Source of the DNA: Comamonas testosteroni ATCC 11996
GTDB taxonomy: Bacteria; Pseudomonadota; Gammaproteobacteria; Burkholderiales; Burkholderiaceae_C
Length of the DNA stretch: 64,000 nucleotides
Assembly (NCBI RefSeq): GCF_000241525.1
Contig: NZ_AHIL01000029.1
Span: 310,001 to 374,000 of the forward strand
Reading direction: 5' to 3'
Shown here piece after piece: positions 1-9,905 of the stretch; position 1 is the stretch's first letter; each line of letters begins with the position of its first letter. The notes under the pieces are model-generated. The model saw only the letters and a list, made by a program, of their open reading frames with translations, searched no databases and had not been told where the DNA came from. A program made the position numbers and the translations under genes.

Positions 1-1656
1 ACCCAGCTTGAAGTGCACGGCCAGATTGGTCACCAGCACCGAGGTACGCACATACATGGTGCGGCCCGCGCCATAGCCTTCGTCGAGCAGCGACTGGCCC
101 AGCATGGGCGAGGCGATCTCCACCACCTGGAAGCCCGGATTCAGCGGAATACCGATGACCTCGAAGGGGCGCGGATCGCTCTTGGCCGCCTTGGGCAGCT
201 CCAGCGTCTGGGTCTGGCTCTGGCCGTCCAGCAGCGACAGCATGCGGGTCTGCACCCAGTGCTTGTCGTCGTTGATGACCGGAGGCAGCACCTTCACATC
301 GCGTGCAGCGCGCTTGCGCTCCACGCTGTAGCTGTCATAGCGCTCGACCTTCTTGAGCCAGGCGATGATGTCGGCATCCGAGCCGCCCTTCTTGGTACGC
401 ACCACGCTGGCGTCCAGCGACTTGCCCAGGAGCTGCGGCTCTACATTGCGCAGCGTCACGGGCAGCAGCGCCGGTCCCTTGGGGCCTTCGGCAAAACGCT
501 CGACGATGCCGAAGGGCGCCGCAGCAAACTTCACCAGCGGCGGCATATTGCCCGTGGCCGTGGCCAACGGGAACAGATTGGCATTGCTCAGCGTGCGACC
601 TGCGGCATCCTTGAACTGCGGCGGCAGCTCCACCACATACTTGGAGTTCGGCTGCATGGTGGCCGGGAAGCTCACGCTGTCCACCAGCGAATCCTCGGCC
701 AGCTTTTCGCCGTTCTGCTCGATGATGGGTGCCACGGCCGAGGCACCGCTCTTGAGGCGTATGCCTTCGATCAGCTTGCGCGGCACCGGCGCGCTGAAGG
801 ACAGGCGCATGGGGCGGATCGGCAGGCAGGCGGCATTGGCGTTCTCGCGCTCGCAGCTGAAGTCGGCGCTGAAGGGCTGGCGCACCTGGTACTCGTAGCG
901 CTGCTCGTCCTTGCTGACCAGGCCGTTGGCCATGGCCACGCCCTTGCCATAGACCAGGGTCATCTTGCTGCCCGAGGTCAGGCGGCGGTTACACGCCAGC
1001 ACCGCGAAGTTCTGCGGGTTCTTGGCGGCATCCTTGTCCCAGTGGCGCTGCTTGAGCACGGCCTCGCGGTCCTTGCCCTCGATTAGTTGCACGGGGATGC
1101 GCTCACCCACGCCTTCGGAGGTACACCAGACGCGCTGCTTGAGGCTGTCGACAGATGCCGCGCCCGTCAGGCGCAGGGCAAAGTACTGCTGCTCGTCCAC
1201 CTCTTCATAGGTGTCGGGCGCAATGCTGGCCACCTGCGGACCGCCGGTCTGAAATTGATAGCTGGCTGCGCCCGTCACAGCTGTACCCGTGACGCTCTTG
1301 AACTGGGGGTTGAGCTGGGCCGTGCAACGCACGCCAGCGGGCAGGTTCTGGGCAAAATCGAATACCCATTCCTTTTCGCTGTTCCAGCGTCCCGTTCCCT
1401 TGGCGGCCTGGGCATCGCTGCACTGCAGATTGACCGGCGCGGCGGCCTTGGGGTCGCCAAAGCGCACGGCTGCCCCATCGAACTGCACCACGACCTGGCC
1501 CACCTTGCTCACATCTCCCTGCGGGCTGAACTGGCGCACCCCCACGGCATGGGCCGCCGTGGCCGCCAGGCCCCACAACAGACCTGCATTCAGCAGCTTG
1601 CGCCAGTGCGGCGCGATCTGCTCCCTCTTCCTTCCCTCTGCATAAGGCACAGTCAT
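1..1656 (-). CDS. Alpha-2-macroglobulin family protein, N-terminal part (gene runs off the window)
   Basis: The reverse strand is open for 552 codons from the ATG at 1656 to base 1 and continues outside the window. The start of the protein has basic residues followed by a hydrophobic stretch ending in an Ala-rich AHA, about residues 20-37, which looks like a signal peptide. The mature part reads as repeated beta-sandwich (macroglobulin-like) modules, for example FSPQGDVSKVGQVVVQFDG near the start, an MRLSFSAPVPRKLIEG stretch, and VLVTNLAVHFKLG at the window edge. Bacterial alpha-2-macroglobulins are large (about 1,500-2,000 residues) periplasmic protease traps, often encoded next to penicillin-binding protein 1C, so only about a third is visible. 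The thioester region is not in view. An in-frame ATG at 1683 is an alternative start, preceded by AGGG eight bases upstream. Family is fairly sure; the YfhM-like versus YfaS-like subgroup cannot be decided. Confidence 0.8.
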   Translation of the reverse strand, partial: MTVPYAEGRKREQIAPHWRKLLNAGLLWGLAATAAHAVGVRQFSPQGDVSKVGQVVVQFDGAAVRFGDPKAAAPVNLQCSDAQAAKGTGRWNSEKEWVFDFAQNLPAGVRCTAQLNPQFKSVTGTAVTGAASYQFQTGGPQVASIAPDTYEEVDEQQYFALRLTGAASVDSLKQRVWCTSEGVGERIPVQLIEGKDREAVLKQRHWDKDAAKNPQNFAVLACNRRLTSGSKMTLVYGKGVAMANGLVSKDEQRYEYQVRQPFSADFSCERENANAACLPIRPMRLSFSAPVPRKLIEGIRLKSGASAVAPIIEQNGEKLAEDSLVDSVSFPATMQPNSKYVVELPPQFKDAAGRTLSNANLFPLATATGNMPPLVKFAAAPFGIVERFAEGPKGPALLPVTLRNVEPQLLGKSLDASVVRTKKGGSDADIIAWLKKVERYDSYSVERKRAARDVKVLPPVINDDKHWVQTRMLSLLDGQSQTQTLELPKAAKSDPRPFEVIGIPLNPGFQVVEIASPMLGQSLLDEGYGAGRTMYVRTSVLVTNLAVHFKLG

Positions 1657-1753
1657 ACAGTCACTTTCTTTTCGGGCAGGCATGGCGCCGGCCCTGGCTG
1701 TTTGAGTCTGAAGTCTGGAATCAGCGACGCAGCAGTGCAGGACGGCAGAAGGC

Positions 1754-1787
1754 AAAAAGCCCCGCCTCACAAGTGAAGCAGGGCCTT
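1754..1787 (-). terminator. Intrinsic terminator after the Bug receptor gene
   Basis: On the reverse strand a 15-bp stem (some G-T pairs) with a two-base TT loop ends in a run of five T. It begins 24 bases past the stop codon at 1811, in the right orientation to end transcription of the receptor gene before the alpha-2-macroglobulin gene. Confidence 0.7.
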
Positions 1788-1810
1788 GAGCAGGTGCCGC
1801 ACGCGCGAAA

Positions 1811-2791
1811 CTACTGCGGCTGGAAACCGCTGCGCTGAATGATACCGGCCCAAACCCTGGAATAGGCGGCCTCGCGCTCCCCCAACTGGCGGGGATTCAT
1901 GTATCCAACTGTAAGTCCCAATGCCGTCAGCTGCGCGTAAACGTCACGCTGCTTGAGCACATTGCCAACGGCTGCAGAAAAGCGCTCGACAAAGGCCTGG
2001 GGCACGCCCTTGGGCGCAAAAATGCCGTAGTAAGGCATGTCCTCGAAGCCCTTGATGCCCTGCTCCAGCAAGGTCGGCACTTCGGGCATGGAGGCCTGGC
2101 GCTTGGCGCCCAGCACGCCGATCACGCGCAGCTTGCCGGCCTTCTGGTTCTCCATGAAGTCGGGCACCGAGGCAATGCCGGCAGGAATCTGATTGCCCAG
2201 CATATCGGCCAGCAAGGGAGCGCTGCCGCGATACGGTGCGGCCACCAGATCGAGCTTGTAGTGGTCGGCCAGGATCTTGACCAGAAATTCGGGCGTCGAT
2301 GCCGGAGCCGGAATGCCGATGGTGCCGTTCTTGGCACTGCCCCTGGCCCAGGCCGCGTACTCGGCCAGATTCCTCACCGGCGTGTTGCTGGAGACGGCCA
2401 GCGCATTCACGAAAGTGGCGACCCCCGCCACGGGAATGAAGTCCTGCTGCGGATCGAAGCCCGGCTTTTTCACGACCTTGGGCAGGATGGAGATGGTGTG
2501 GTCATGCGTGAGAAACAGCGTATGGCCATCGGCAGGCGAGGCCTTGAGCAGTTGCGCTGCAATCTGGCCGCCGGCACCGGGGCGATTCTCCACCAGCACC
2601 GTCACGCCGCCCAGCTCGTCCTTGAGCTTGTCAGCCAGCAGGCGCGCAATCGCATCCGAGCCACCGCCGGGTGGAAAGCCCACCAGAATGCGGATGGGCT
2701 GGCCCGACGAGGCCCAGGCCACCGAGCCCAGGGCAGACGCGGCAGCCGCTCCCACTCCGGCCTTCAGCCATTGACGACGAGTTTGCGTCAT
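1811..2791 (-). CDS. Bug family (TctC-like) tripartite tricarboxylate transporter receptor
   Basis: This 326-residue periplasmic solute receptor is of the Bug/TctC family. The N-terminus TRRQWLKAG followed by an Ala-rich hydrophobic segment to about residue 28 resembles a twin-arginine signal peptide, though Sec export is possible. The start of the mature protein, PIRILVGFPPGGGSDAIARL, is the characteristic first strand and glycine loop of this family, which folds like a periplasmic binding protein and binds carboxylates or related small acids. Length is typical. No tctA/tctB membrane genes lie nearby, which is usual for the many orphan Bug receptors of Comamonadaceae and Bordetella. The ligand cannot be predicted. 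It has its own terminator and is separated from argH by another, so it is probably monocistronic. Confidence 0.9.
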   Translation of the reverse strand: MTQTRRQWLKAGVGAAAASALGSVAWASSGQPIRILVGFPPGGGSDAIARLLADKLKDELGGVTVLVENRPGAGGQIAAQLLKASPADGHTLFLTHDHTISILPKVVKKPGFDPQQDFIPVAGVATFVNALAVSSNTPVRNLAEYAAWARGSAKNGTIGIPAPASTPEFLVKILADHYKLDLVAAPYRGSAPLLADMLGNQIPAGIASVPDFMENQKAGKLRVIGVLGAKRQASMPEVPTLLEQGIKGFEDMPYYGIFAPKGVPQAFVERFSAAVGNVLKQRDVYAQLTALGLTVGYMNPRQLGEREAAYSRVWAGIIQRSGFQPQ

Positions 2792-2821
2792 GTGTTTTCT
2801 CCTTATGCTTTTTCCAGACTA

Positions 2822-2854
2822 ACCAAAACAAAAGCGCCCGGCAAAGGGCGCTTT
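2822..2854 (-). terminator. Intrinsic terminator of argH
   Basis: A perfect 9-bp stem (AAAGCGCCC / GGGCGCTTT) with a six-base loop lies 36 bases past the argH stop. Read on the reverse strand it is followed by TTTTGTTTTGG. Confidence 0.8.
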
Positions 2855-2890
2855 CAAGGCGTGAACGTTACGCCACAGTGCTTGAGTCCA

Positions 2891-4339
<1,449 letters not shown>

Positions 4340-4678
4340 GTGAGGGCAACAATCCCGTAAAACCACAGGCCGCCCGATGCAGAAGTTTGGCGTGACGGCT
4401 GTGCAAAGCAGAAACAGGGATTTTATCGGCCTGACCCGGCGCCGGCGCCAGAGCGCCCCAGAGCCATTGCCGGCCACTGCGACAAAGCAGCATTCACGCA
4501 CCATCCGCTCATTAATCAATAGCTTTCTATGCTTTATGGAAAAGGCTTGCAAGGCTTTCCATGCGAATCAGATAAATCCGGTTGCAACCACCCGGTTTCT
4601 GGCTTGCGCGGACAATCTCGGCGTCTTCGCTCACCTTCCTCACAGGCCGCGGCCCAAGCGGCTGACGTGCCGCCTGGC
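4340..4678. other. Divergent intergenic region between argH and the DMT transporter
   Basis: This is 339 bases without a convincing gene. It should hold promoters for both flanking genes. On the reverse strand a GATAAAAT stretch (forward 4421-4428) could be a -10 element for argH, but no good -35 is seen. A GC-rich CGGCGCCGGCGCC run lies at about 4439-4451, and the part from 4505 to 4580 is relatively AT-rich. No structure I can name. Confidence 0.4.
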
Positions 4679-5644
4679 ATGAATTCCCGCTCTACCCTGA
4701 TTTCCGGCCTCGGTTTTGCCCTGGCCGCCTGTGCGCTCTGGGGCGCGATTTTTCTCGTGCCTGCCATGCTGCCGGAGTTCTCGCCGCTGCAGATCACCTT
4801 CGGCCGCTTCGTGCTCTATGGCGTGGTGGCCCTATGCGTTTTTCTGCCTCGGGCCACCAGGCTGCTGCCCAGGCTGCAAGCGGCCGATATCCGGCATCTG
4901 GTCTGGCTGGCCCTGACGGGCAATGTGGTGTACTTTGCCCTGGTCGCCACCGCCGTGCAATGGATAGGAATGGCCGTGACCTCGCTGATCGTGGGCCTGG
5001 TTCCCGTCACCGTACCGCTGCTGGGCCGCAACACCCATGGTGCGCTTCCGCTGCGCCGAATGCTGGCGCCCATGGCGCTGATTCTGGCCGGCATCGTGCT
5101 CGTCAACGCCCATGCACTGACCACGGGGCCCGCAGGCAGCCAGGGGCGCTATCTGCTGGGCGTGCTGATGGCCCTGCTGGCCATGCTCTGCTGGAGCCGC
5201 TACGCACTGGACAACACCCGCTATCTGGCGCAAAGCCGCTTTAACGGCACGGAATGGTCCACGCTCTGGGGTCTGGTCGTCGGACTGATCAGCGCCTTGC
5301 TCTGGGCGCTGCTCTGGCTGGTATCGCCGGAGGCCAGCGCCGTCGGCAGCCCCGACATTCCAGCCCAGCGCTGGCAGCTGTTCTGGCTGTTGAATCTGGC
5401 CGTGGCCATCCTCTCGTCCTGGCTGGGAAACTGGATGTGGAATGCCGCCAGCCAGCGCCTGCCCATCACTTTCGTGGGCCAGTTGCTGGTGTTCGAGACC
5501 CTGTTCGCCCTGGCCTACCACTTCCTCTATGAACAGCGCCTGCCCCAGCTCGCCGAGCTGGCACCCATGCTGCTGATTCTCGCGGGCGTGGTCTGGTCGC
5601 TCAGACGCTTTCAGGCCGCAGGCCGGGCTGCGGCCTCGGTTTGA
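4679..5644 (+). CDS. EamA/DMT family transporter
   Basis: This is a 321-residue inner-membrane protein with about ten hydrophobic segments, the usual architecture of the drug/metabolite transporter (EamA) superfamily. It starts MNSRSTLISG at the ATG at 4679; the open frame reaches back to 4529, but the extra 50 residues are polar and unlike the family. FALAACALWGAIFLVPAMLP near the N-terminus is typical of the first EamA segment, and a second repeat begins at about residue 155. Substrate is unknown; relatives export amino acids or metabolites. It lies 106 bases before the histidine kinase gene on the same strand and may be transcribed with it, though nothing shows this. Confidence 0.88.
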   Translation: MNSRSTLISGLGFALAACALWGAIFLVPAMLPEFSPLQITFGRFVLYGVVALCVFLPRATRLLPRLQAADIRHLVWLALTGNVVYFALVATAVQWIGMAVTSLIVGLVPVTVPLLGRNTHGALPLRRMLAPMALILAGIVLVNAHALTTGPAGSQGRYLLGVLMALLAMLCWSRYALDNTRYLAQSRFNGTEWSTLWGLVVGLISALLWALLWLVSPEASAVGSPDIPAQRWQLFWLLNLAVAILSSWLGNWMWNAASQRLPITFVGQLLVFETLFALAYHFLYEQRLPQLAELAPMLLILAGVVWSLRRFQAAGRAAASV

Positions 5645-5750
5645 GTCAGCACAAACGCTGATGCATCCAGCCGACAGATGCCGCAGGAATTGCAGTTGCA
5701 GCGCAGCTGCGGGCCAATAATCACAGCACCTGCGCAAATTCGGATCGGGC

Positions 5751-6905
5751 ATGTCGATGGACATGCTCTTTGCGCATGCTGGCCCGCCCAGCTCTTGCAT
5801 CCAAATCACCGCCCTGCACCAGACCAGACCGCCCGTGCCCATTTCACCGCTCATCGCTGCCACCCCCAACCCGGCCCGCAAGGTCCTGGTGTTCGACGCC
5901 TGCAATGCCGGCGTGGTGCTGCGCGCCGTGCTGTTCGTACAGGTGGTGGTGAGCACGGCCGCCCTCTATGGCGCGGACTCGCTCTGGGAGTGGTTTTCCA
6001 GCGCGGCCCTGCTCACCGGGGCCTGCCTGCCCGGCACCCTGGTTTGGCTGATCGCAGCCTGCAGCCTCAAGCATCAATTGCAGCGCCTGGGCACGCGCGG
6101 CCAGTATCTGGCCGGCGTGCTGCTGGGCGCCCTCGCGGGGCTTTACGCCTGCGGCATGCTGTTCTTCATAGGCGTGCCCAAAGCCCCCTGGCTGGCCAGT
6201 GCCGTCACGGGAGGCCTGCTGGCCGCCCTGCTGGTGACAGCGCTGGTACTGCGCGCACGCGGCAACACGCCGGCGCAGACCCAGGCCCGCCTCACCGAGC
6301 TGCAGTCACGCATCAGACCACACTTTCTGTTCAACACCCTCAACAGCGCGATTGCGCTGGTGCGCGCCGAGCCTGCCAAGGCCGAGGCCTTGCTCGAGGA
6401 CCTCAGCGATCTGTTTCGCTATGCGCTGGCAGAACCCCATCTGACCACCACACTGGCGCAGGAGATAGAGCTGGCCCAGCGCTATCTGTCCATAGAGCAG
6501 GTACGCTTTGGCGAGCGTCTGCAAATGCAGTGGCAGCTCGATGAAAGCGTGCATGACGCGCTGCTGCCGCCGCTGCTGCTGCAGCCGCTGGTGGAGAACG
6601 CCATACGCCACGGAGTGGAGCCCAATGCGCGCGGCGGCAAGCTGCAGGTCCGCACCGAAAGACGCGGCAACGCGGCGCAGATCCAGATCATCAACACCTT
6701 GCCGCCCGCCAGCGCCGAGCATCAAAGCACCGGCCATGGCATGGCGCTGGACAATGTCAAGGCCAGGCTGTCGCTGCTGCACGATCTGCAAGGCAGCTTC
6801 AGCGCCAAGGTGCGCGACGGGCTGTATGTGGTGCGCCTGAGCGTGCCTTTGCAGCAGAGCGAGTCAAAACCGGGACAATCCCGCCATGCACATTCTGATC
6901 GTTGA
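5751..6905 (+). CDS. Sensor histidine kinase, LytS/AlgZ type
   Basis: This is an inner-membrane histidine kinase of the His_kinase (PF06580) family, 384 residues from the ATG at 5751. Four hydrophobic segments lie between residues about 55 and 168. The phosphoacceptor motif RPHFLFNTLN follows, with His191, then an N-box LLQPLVENAIRHGVEPN at 276-292 and a glycine box GHGMALDNVKARL near 329-341. The gene overlaps the response regulator gene by 20 bases, so the two are co-translated partners. Placement close to argH matches the algZ (fimS)-algR arrangement in Pseudomonas and many betaproteobacteria, so AlgZ/FimS is the likely orthologue; this is synteny inference. The exact start is uncertain: ATGs at 5757 and 5763 and a GTG at 5835 are in frame. 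Confidence 0.88.
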   Translation: MSMDMLFAHAGPPSSCIQITALHQTRPPVPISPLIAATPNPARKVLVFDACNAGVVLRAVLFVQVVVSTAALYGADSLWEWFSSAALLTGACLPGTLVWLIAACSLKHQLQRLGTRGQYLAGVLLGALAGLYACGMLFFIGVPKAPWLASAVTGGLLAALLVTALVLRARGNTPAQTQARLTELQSRIRPHFLFNTLNSAIALVRAEPAKAEALLEDLSDLFRYALAEPHLTTTLAQEIELAQRYLSIEQVRFGERLQMQWQLDESVHDALLPPLLLQPLVENAIRHGVEPNARGGKLQVRTERRGNAAQIQIINTLPPASAEHQSTGHGMALDNVKARLSLLHDLQGSFSAKVRDGLYVVRLSVPLQQSESKPGQSRHAHSDR

Positions 6906-7659
6906 TGACGAAGCTCTGGCCCGCGCCAGACTGCGCACTTTGCTCGGCGACTGCGCACATGGCCCGCACCATATCCAGGAAGCCGCCGATGGCGAACAAG
7001 CCCTGCAGATACTGCAGGCCGCACGGCCCACACCAGTCCAGCTGGTGCTGCTGGACATCCACATGCCGGGCCGCAACGGGCTGCAGCTGGCAGCGGAACT
7101 GGCGGAACTGACCAACCCGCCCGCCATCGTGTTCGTGACGGCGCATGCCAGCCATGCGGTACAGGCTTTCGAGCTCGACGCCGTGGACTATCTGACCAAG
7201 CCCGTGCGCCTGGAGCGCCTGCAGCAATCGCTGCAAAAGGCCGAACGCGCACTGAGCACGCGCAGCGTCGTCGACAGCAGCCCCGTGCTGCTGATCCAGG
7301 AGCGCGGCGGCACGCTGCGGCTGCCACTGTCCGAGGTGCGCTTTCTCAAGGCCGAGCAGAAATACATCACCGTGCGCACCGTGCAGCGCAACTACGTCCT
7401 CGACGGAGCGCTGGCCGATCTCGAAACCCGCCATGGCGAACATCTGCTGCGCATACACCGCAACGCCCTGGTGCTGCGTTCGGCCTTGCGCGGCCTCGAG
7501 AAATATGACGACCCGCAGGAAGGCGAAGGCTGGGGCCTGCGCCTGCAGGGCGTGCCCGAGCTGCTGCCGGTCTCGCGCCGCCAGTTGGCAGCGGTCAAGA
7601 CCGAGCTCAAAGATACAGGACTTACGCAAACAAGAGTGCTGCAACGGCCTGCCTCCTGA
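6886..7659 (+). CDS. LytTR response regulator, AlgR type
   Basis: This 257-residue regulator has an N-terminal receiver domain (residues 1-120), with the phosphorylation site Asp57 in LVLLDIHMPGRNG and acidic residues in IVDDEA. A C-terminal LytTR DNA-binding domain spans about 140-244 (RFLKAEQKYITVRT ... HLLRIHRNALV). It is the partner of the overlapping kinase. By synteny with argH it is probably an AlgR orthologue, a regulator of type IV pili, exopolysaccharide or attachment in relatives. The last 13 residues (245-257) and the stop codon lie entirely inside the 82-bp repeat at 7618-7699, so the native C-terminus has been replaced or extended by the repeat. Confidence 0.9.
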   Translation: MHILIVDDEALARARLRTLLGDCAHGPHHIQEAADGEQALQILQAARPTPVQLVLLDIHMPGRNGLQLAAELAELTNPPAIVFVTAHASHAVQAFELDAVDYLTKPVRLERLQQSLQKAERALSTRSVVDSSPVLLIQERGGTLRLPLSEVRFLKAEQKYITVRTVQRNYVLDGALADLETRHGEHLLRIHRNALVLRSALRGLEKYDDPQEGEGWGLRLQGVPELLPVSRRQLAAVKTELKDTGLTQTRVLQRPAS

Positions 7660-7699
7660 GTCAGTCGTCCGGCCGGAACCCGCTTTGCGTAAGTCGTGA
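7618..7699. repeat. 82-bp inverted-repeat-bounded element, copy A
   Basis: Bounded by perfect 11-bp inverted termini ACTTACGCAAA (7620-7630) and TTTGCGTAAGT (7684-7694), with an inner CCTGCCT..CTGAGTCAG hairpin. It aligns without gaps to copy B at 24157-24238, 68 of 82 positions identical by eye. It starts in frame inside the LytTR regulator gene and supplies its last 13 codons and stop. Confidence 0.85.
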
Positions 7700-7714
7700 G
7701 ATATTTCCTGAATG

Positions 7715-7741
7715 AAAAAACCGGCTGAAAGCCGGTTTTTT
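7715..7741. terminator. Bidirectional terminator between the LytTR regulator and the ZIP gene
   Basis: A perfect 12-bp stem (AAAAAACCGGCT / AGCCGGTTTTTT) with a three-base loop has T-runs on both strands. It serves the convergent genes ending at 7659 (+) and 7759 (-). Confidence 0.9.
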
Positions 7742-7758
7742 ATCGACTGCAGTCGCAA

Positions 7759-8706
7759 TCAATGCTCATGCTTGTGCGCCGCTTCATGGCTGGCAGCGGG
7801 CGCGGGCTCGTGCGCATGCCCGACCTCGGCGCCATGGTCGTGATCATGCTCATGTCCATGGTTGTGCGCCGCGCCGCTCATCACCGTCACGACGACAATG
7901 CCCAGCAGCAGCCAGAAGACCTGGGCTGCGGTTTCCTTGGCGCTCAGGCGCTTTTGCAGCTGGGGAATCAGGTCGGCCAGGGCCACATAGATAAAGCTGC
8001 TCGACGCAATGACCAGGAAATATGGCAGCAGCTCGTGCAACTGTCCGATCAGGAAATAGCCGGCCACCCCGCCCAGCGTGGTCACGGCTCCTGCCATGGA
8101 CACCTTGATCAGCGCCACGCGGCGATTGCTGCTGGACTGGCGCAGCACCACGATATCGCCCATGTGGTGAGGCACCTCGTGCGCCAGCACCGACAGGGCA
8201 GCAATCAAGCCCAGACGGATGTCGGCCACGAAAGCCGATGCAATCAGCACGCCATCGCCAAAGCAATGCACGCTGTCGCCGGTCAGGATGGCCCAGCCGC
8301 CCTTGCCATGGCTGTGACCATGCGCGTGATCGCCATGATCATGGTGGGCGTGACCATGCTGATGATCGTGGCCATGACCGTGGTGCACAGGAACATGCTG
8401 GTGGGCATCTCCATGCGAATGCTCATGGCCGTGGTGCCAGAGCTCGGCCTTGGACAGCAGAAAGAAAAACACCAGCCCGATCAGCAGCACCACGAACAGA
8501 TCATGGGATTTGCCGTGGCTCTCGAACGCTTCGGGCAGCAAATGCATGAAGGCCGTGGCGAGCAAGGCTCCCGCAGCCAGGCTCAGCAGACGCTGGGGCA
8601 TCAGCCCTGGCGTGCGTCCCCCTCCCAGACTCATCAACAACGCGGCCACCCAGACACTGCCGATACCAGCAGCCAGGGTGGCCAGAATAATTGCTACCAA
8701 TGTCAT
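7759..8706 (-). CDS. ZIP family metal transporter with His-rich loops
   Basis: This 315-residue inner-membrane protein of the ZIP family probably imports zinc or another divalent metal. Membrane segments surround a long His/Gly/Asp-rich cytoplasmic loop at about residues 93-138 (repeated HGH, HDH and HSH), and a second His-rich tail runs from about 280 to the C-terminus. Transport-site signatures are HCFGDG and HEVPHHMGD. The first replaces the usual HNxxDG Asn with Cys, which may alter metal preference. The direction of transport cannot be read from sequence. It starts at the ATG at 8706 and shares a terminator with the convergent regulator gene. In related genomes hemC often follows algR; here this ZIP gene sits there instead. 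Confidence 0.9.
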   Translation of the reverse strand: MTLVAIILATLAAGIGSVWVAALLMSLGGGRTPGLMPQRLLSLAAGALLATAFMHLLPEAFESHGKSHDLFVVLLIGLVFFFLLSKAELWHHGHEHSHGDAHQHVPVHHGHGHDHQHGHAHHDHGDHAHGHSHGKGGWAILTGDSVHCFGDGVLIASAFVADIRLGLIAALSVLAHEVPHHMGDIVVLRQSSSNRRVALIKVSMAGAVTTLGGVAGYFLIGQLHELLPYFLVIASSSFIYVALADLIPQLQKRLSAKETAAQVFWLLLGIVVVTVMSGAAHNHGHEHDHDHGAEVGHAHEPAPAASHEAAHKHEH

Positions 8707-8907
8707 AGCTTTATATGGCTTAACCGCAACCTTTTACAGGCGAATCTTGAGGATTTTCGCAGAATGCGCCGCCCAACGCGGCCCGCTTGCGACTATCCCC
8801 ATACCGTCAGCCCCGGATGCGCATGACATGCATGGCACGCCGGGACTTCTTTCACCTTAGCAAAGCTGTCAAGCCCCCCCGAGCCGAAAATTTCAGCGCA
8901 TGAGGCA

Positions 8908-9813
8908 TCAGGCCACGCCATGCTGGTTGAACCAGGTCAGCATGCGCGTCCAGCCGTCCTGCGCGGCATGCTCGCGGTAGCTGGGGCGGTAGTCGGCATG
9001 GAAGGCATGGGGCGCCTCAGGGAAGATCACGAACTCCGAGGCCCTGGCCGCCGCAGAGCCGGTCTTGAGCGCGGCCTTCATGGCTTCGACCGACTCCAGC
9101 GGAATGCCCGTGTCCTTGCCGCCGTACAGGCCCAGCACCGGCGCCTTGAGCTGCCCCACCAGGTCCAGCGGATAGCTCGGCTGCAGATCGTTCTTGTTGC
9201 CCTGCAGGCGCCCGTACCAGGCCACGCCGGCCTTGAGCGGGGCATGTGCGGCATACAGCCAGGTGATGCGCCCGCCCCAGCAAAAGCCGGTGATGGCGAG
9301 CTTCTTGACGTCGCCGCCCTGGGTGCCTGCCCACTGCACGGCAGCGTCCAGATCGCCCATGGCCTGGGCATCGGGCACCTTGGCGATCACCTCGCTCATG
9401 AGCTTGGCCATCTCGGCATAGGCCATGGGATCGCCCTGGCGCACGAACAGGTCGGGCGCTATCGCCAGATAGCCGGCACGAGCCAGGCGGCGGCAGGTGT
9501 CGGCAATGTATTCGTGCACGCCGAAGATTTCGGAGATCACCAGCACCACGGGCAGATTCTGCCTGCCCGCAGGCATGGCCCGGTAGGCCGGAAGCTTGAA
9601 GCCTTTGACATCGATGCTGACCTCACCCGCCGTCAGGCCGTCGACCGGGGTCTTGATGGCCGTCTGCGCCATGACCGGGCCGGCGGCGCAGGCATAGCCC
9701 ACACCCAGACCTGCCCCCAGGGCTGCGCGCAAGGCCGTGCGGCGGCTGGGCTGGGCATCGGCGCGAGCGCCGAGCAGTCCCTGCATATCCTGAGCGATGT
9801 CTTCGTACTTCAT
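8908..9813 (-). CDS. Dienelactone hydrolase family protein, exported (Tat-like signal)
   Basis: This is an alpha/beta-hydrolase of the dienelactone hydrolase family, 301 residues. The ATG at 9813 is chosen because AAGGAGG lies just upstream. An arginine pair (SRRTALRAALGAG) and a hydrophobic segment ending VMA at about residues 24-50 suggest Tat export with a cytoplasmic-side leader. The nucleophile motif is GFCWGGRITW (Cys as nucleophile, as in true dienelactone hydrolases), and later Asp (GGKDTGIP) and His (APHAFHADY) complete the triad. The substrate is unknown; relatives hydrolyse cyclic esters. It follows azlC-azlD on the same strand after 92 bases, without a clear functional link. Confidence 0.88.
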   Translation of the reverse strand: MKYEDIAQDMQGLLGARADAQPSRRTALRAALGAGLGVGYACAAGPVMAQTAIKTPVDGLTAGEVSIDVKGFKLPAYRAMPAGRQNLPVVLVISEIFGVHEYIADTCRRLARAGYLAIAPDLFVRQGDPMAYAEMAKLMSEVIAKVPDAQAMGDLDAAVQWAGTQGGDVKKLAITGFCWGGRITWLYAAHAPLKAGVAWYGRLQGNKNDLQPSYPLDLVGQLKAPVLGLYGGKDTGIPLESVEAMKAALKTGSAAARASEFVIFPEAPHAFHADYRPSYREHAAQDGWTRMLTWFNQHGVA

Positions 9814-9905
9814 GGATCCTCCTTGGGTTGATGGAATTTCAGAACGTGTTGACGATCTCAAGCCTGGCTAGCCATGCAGTCTAAGGCCAGTGCGTTGCAG
9901 GCACC

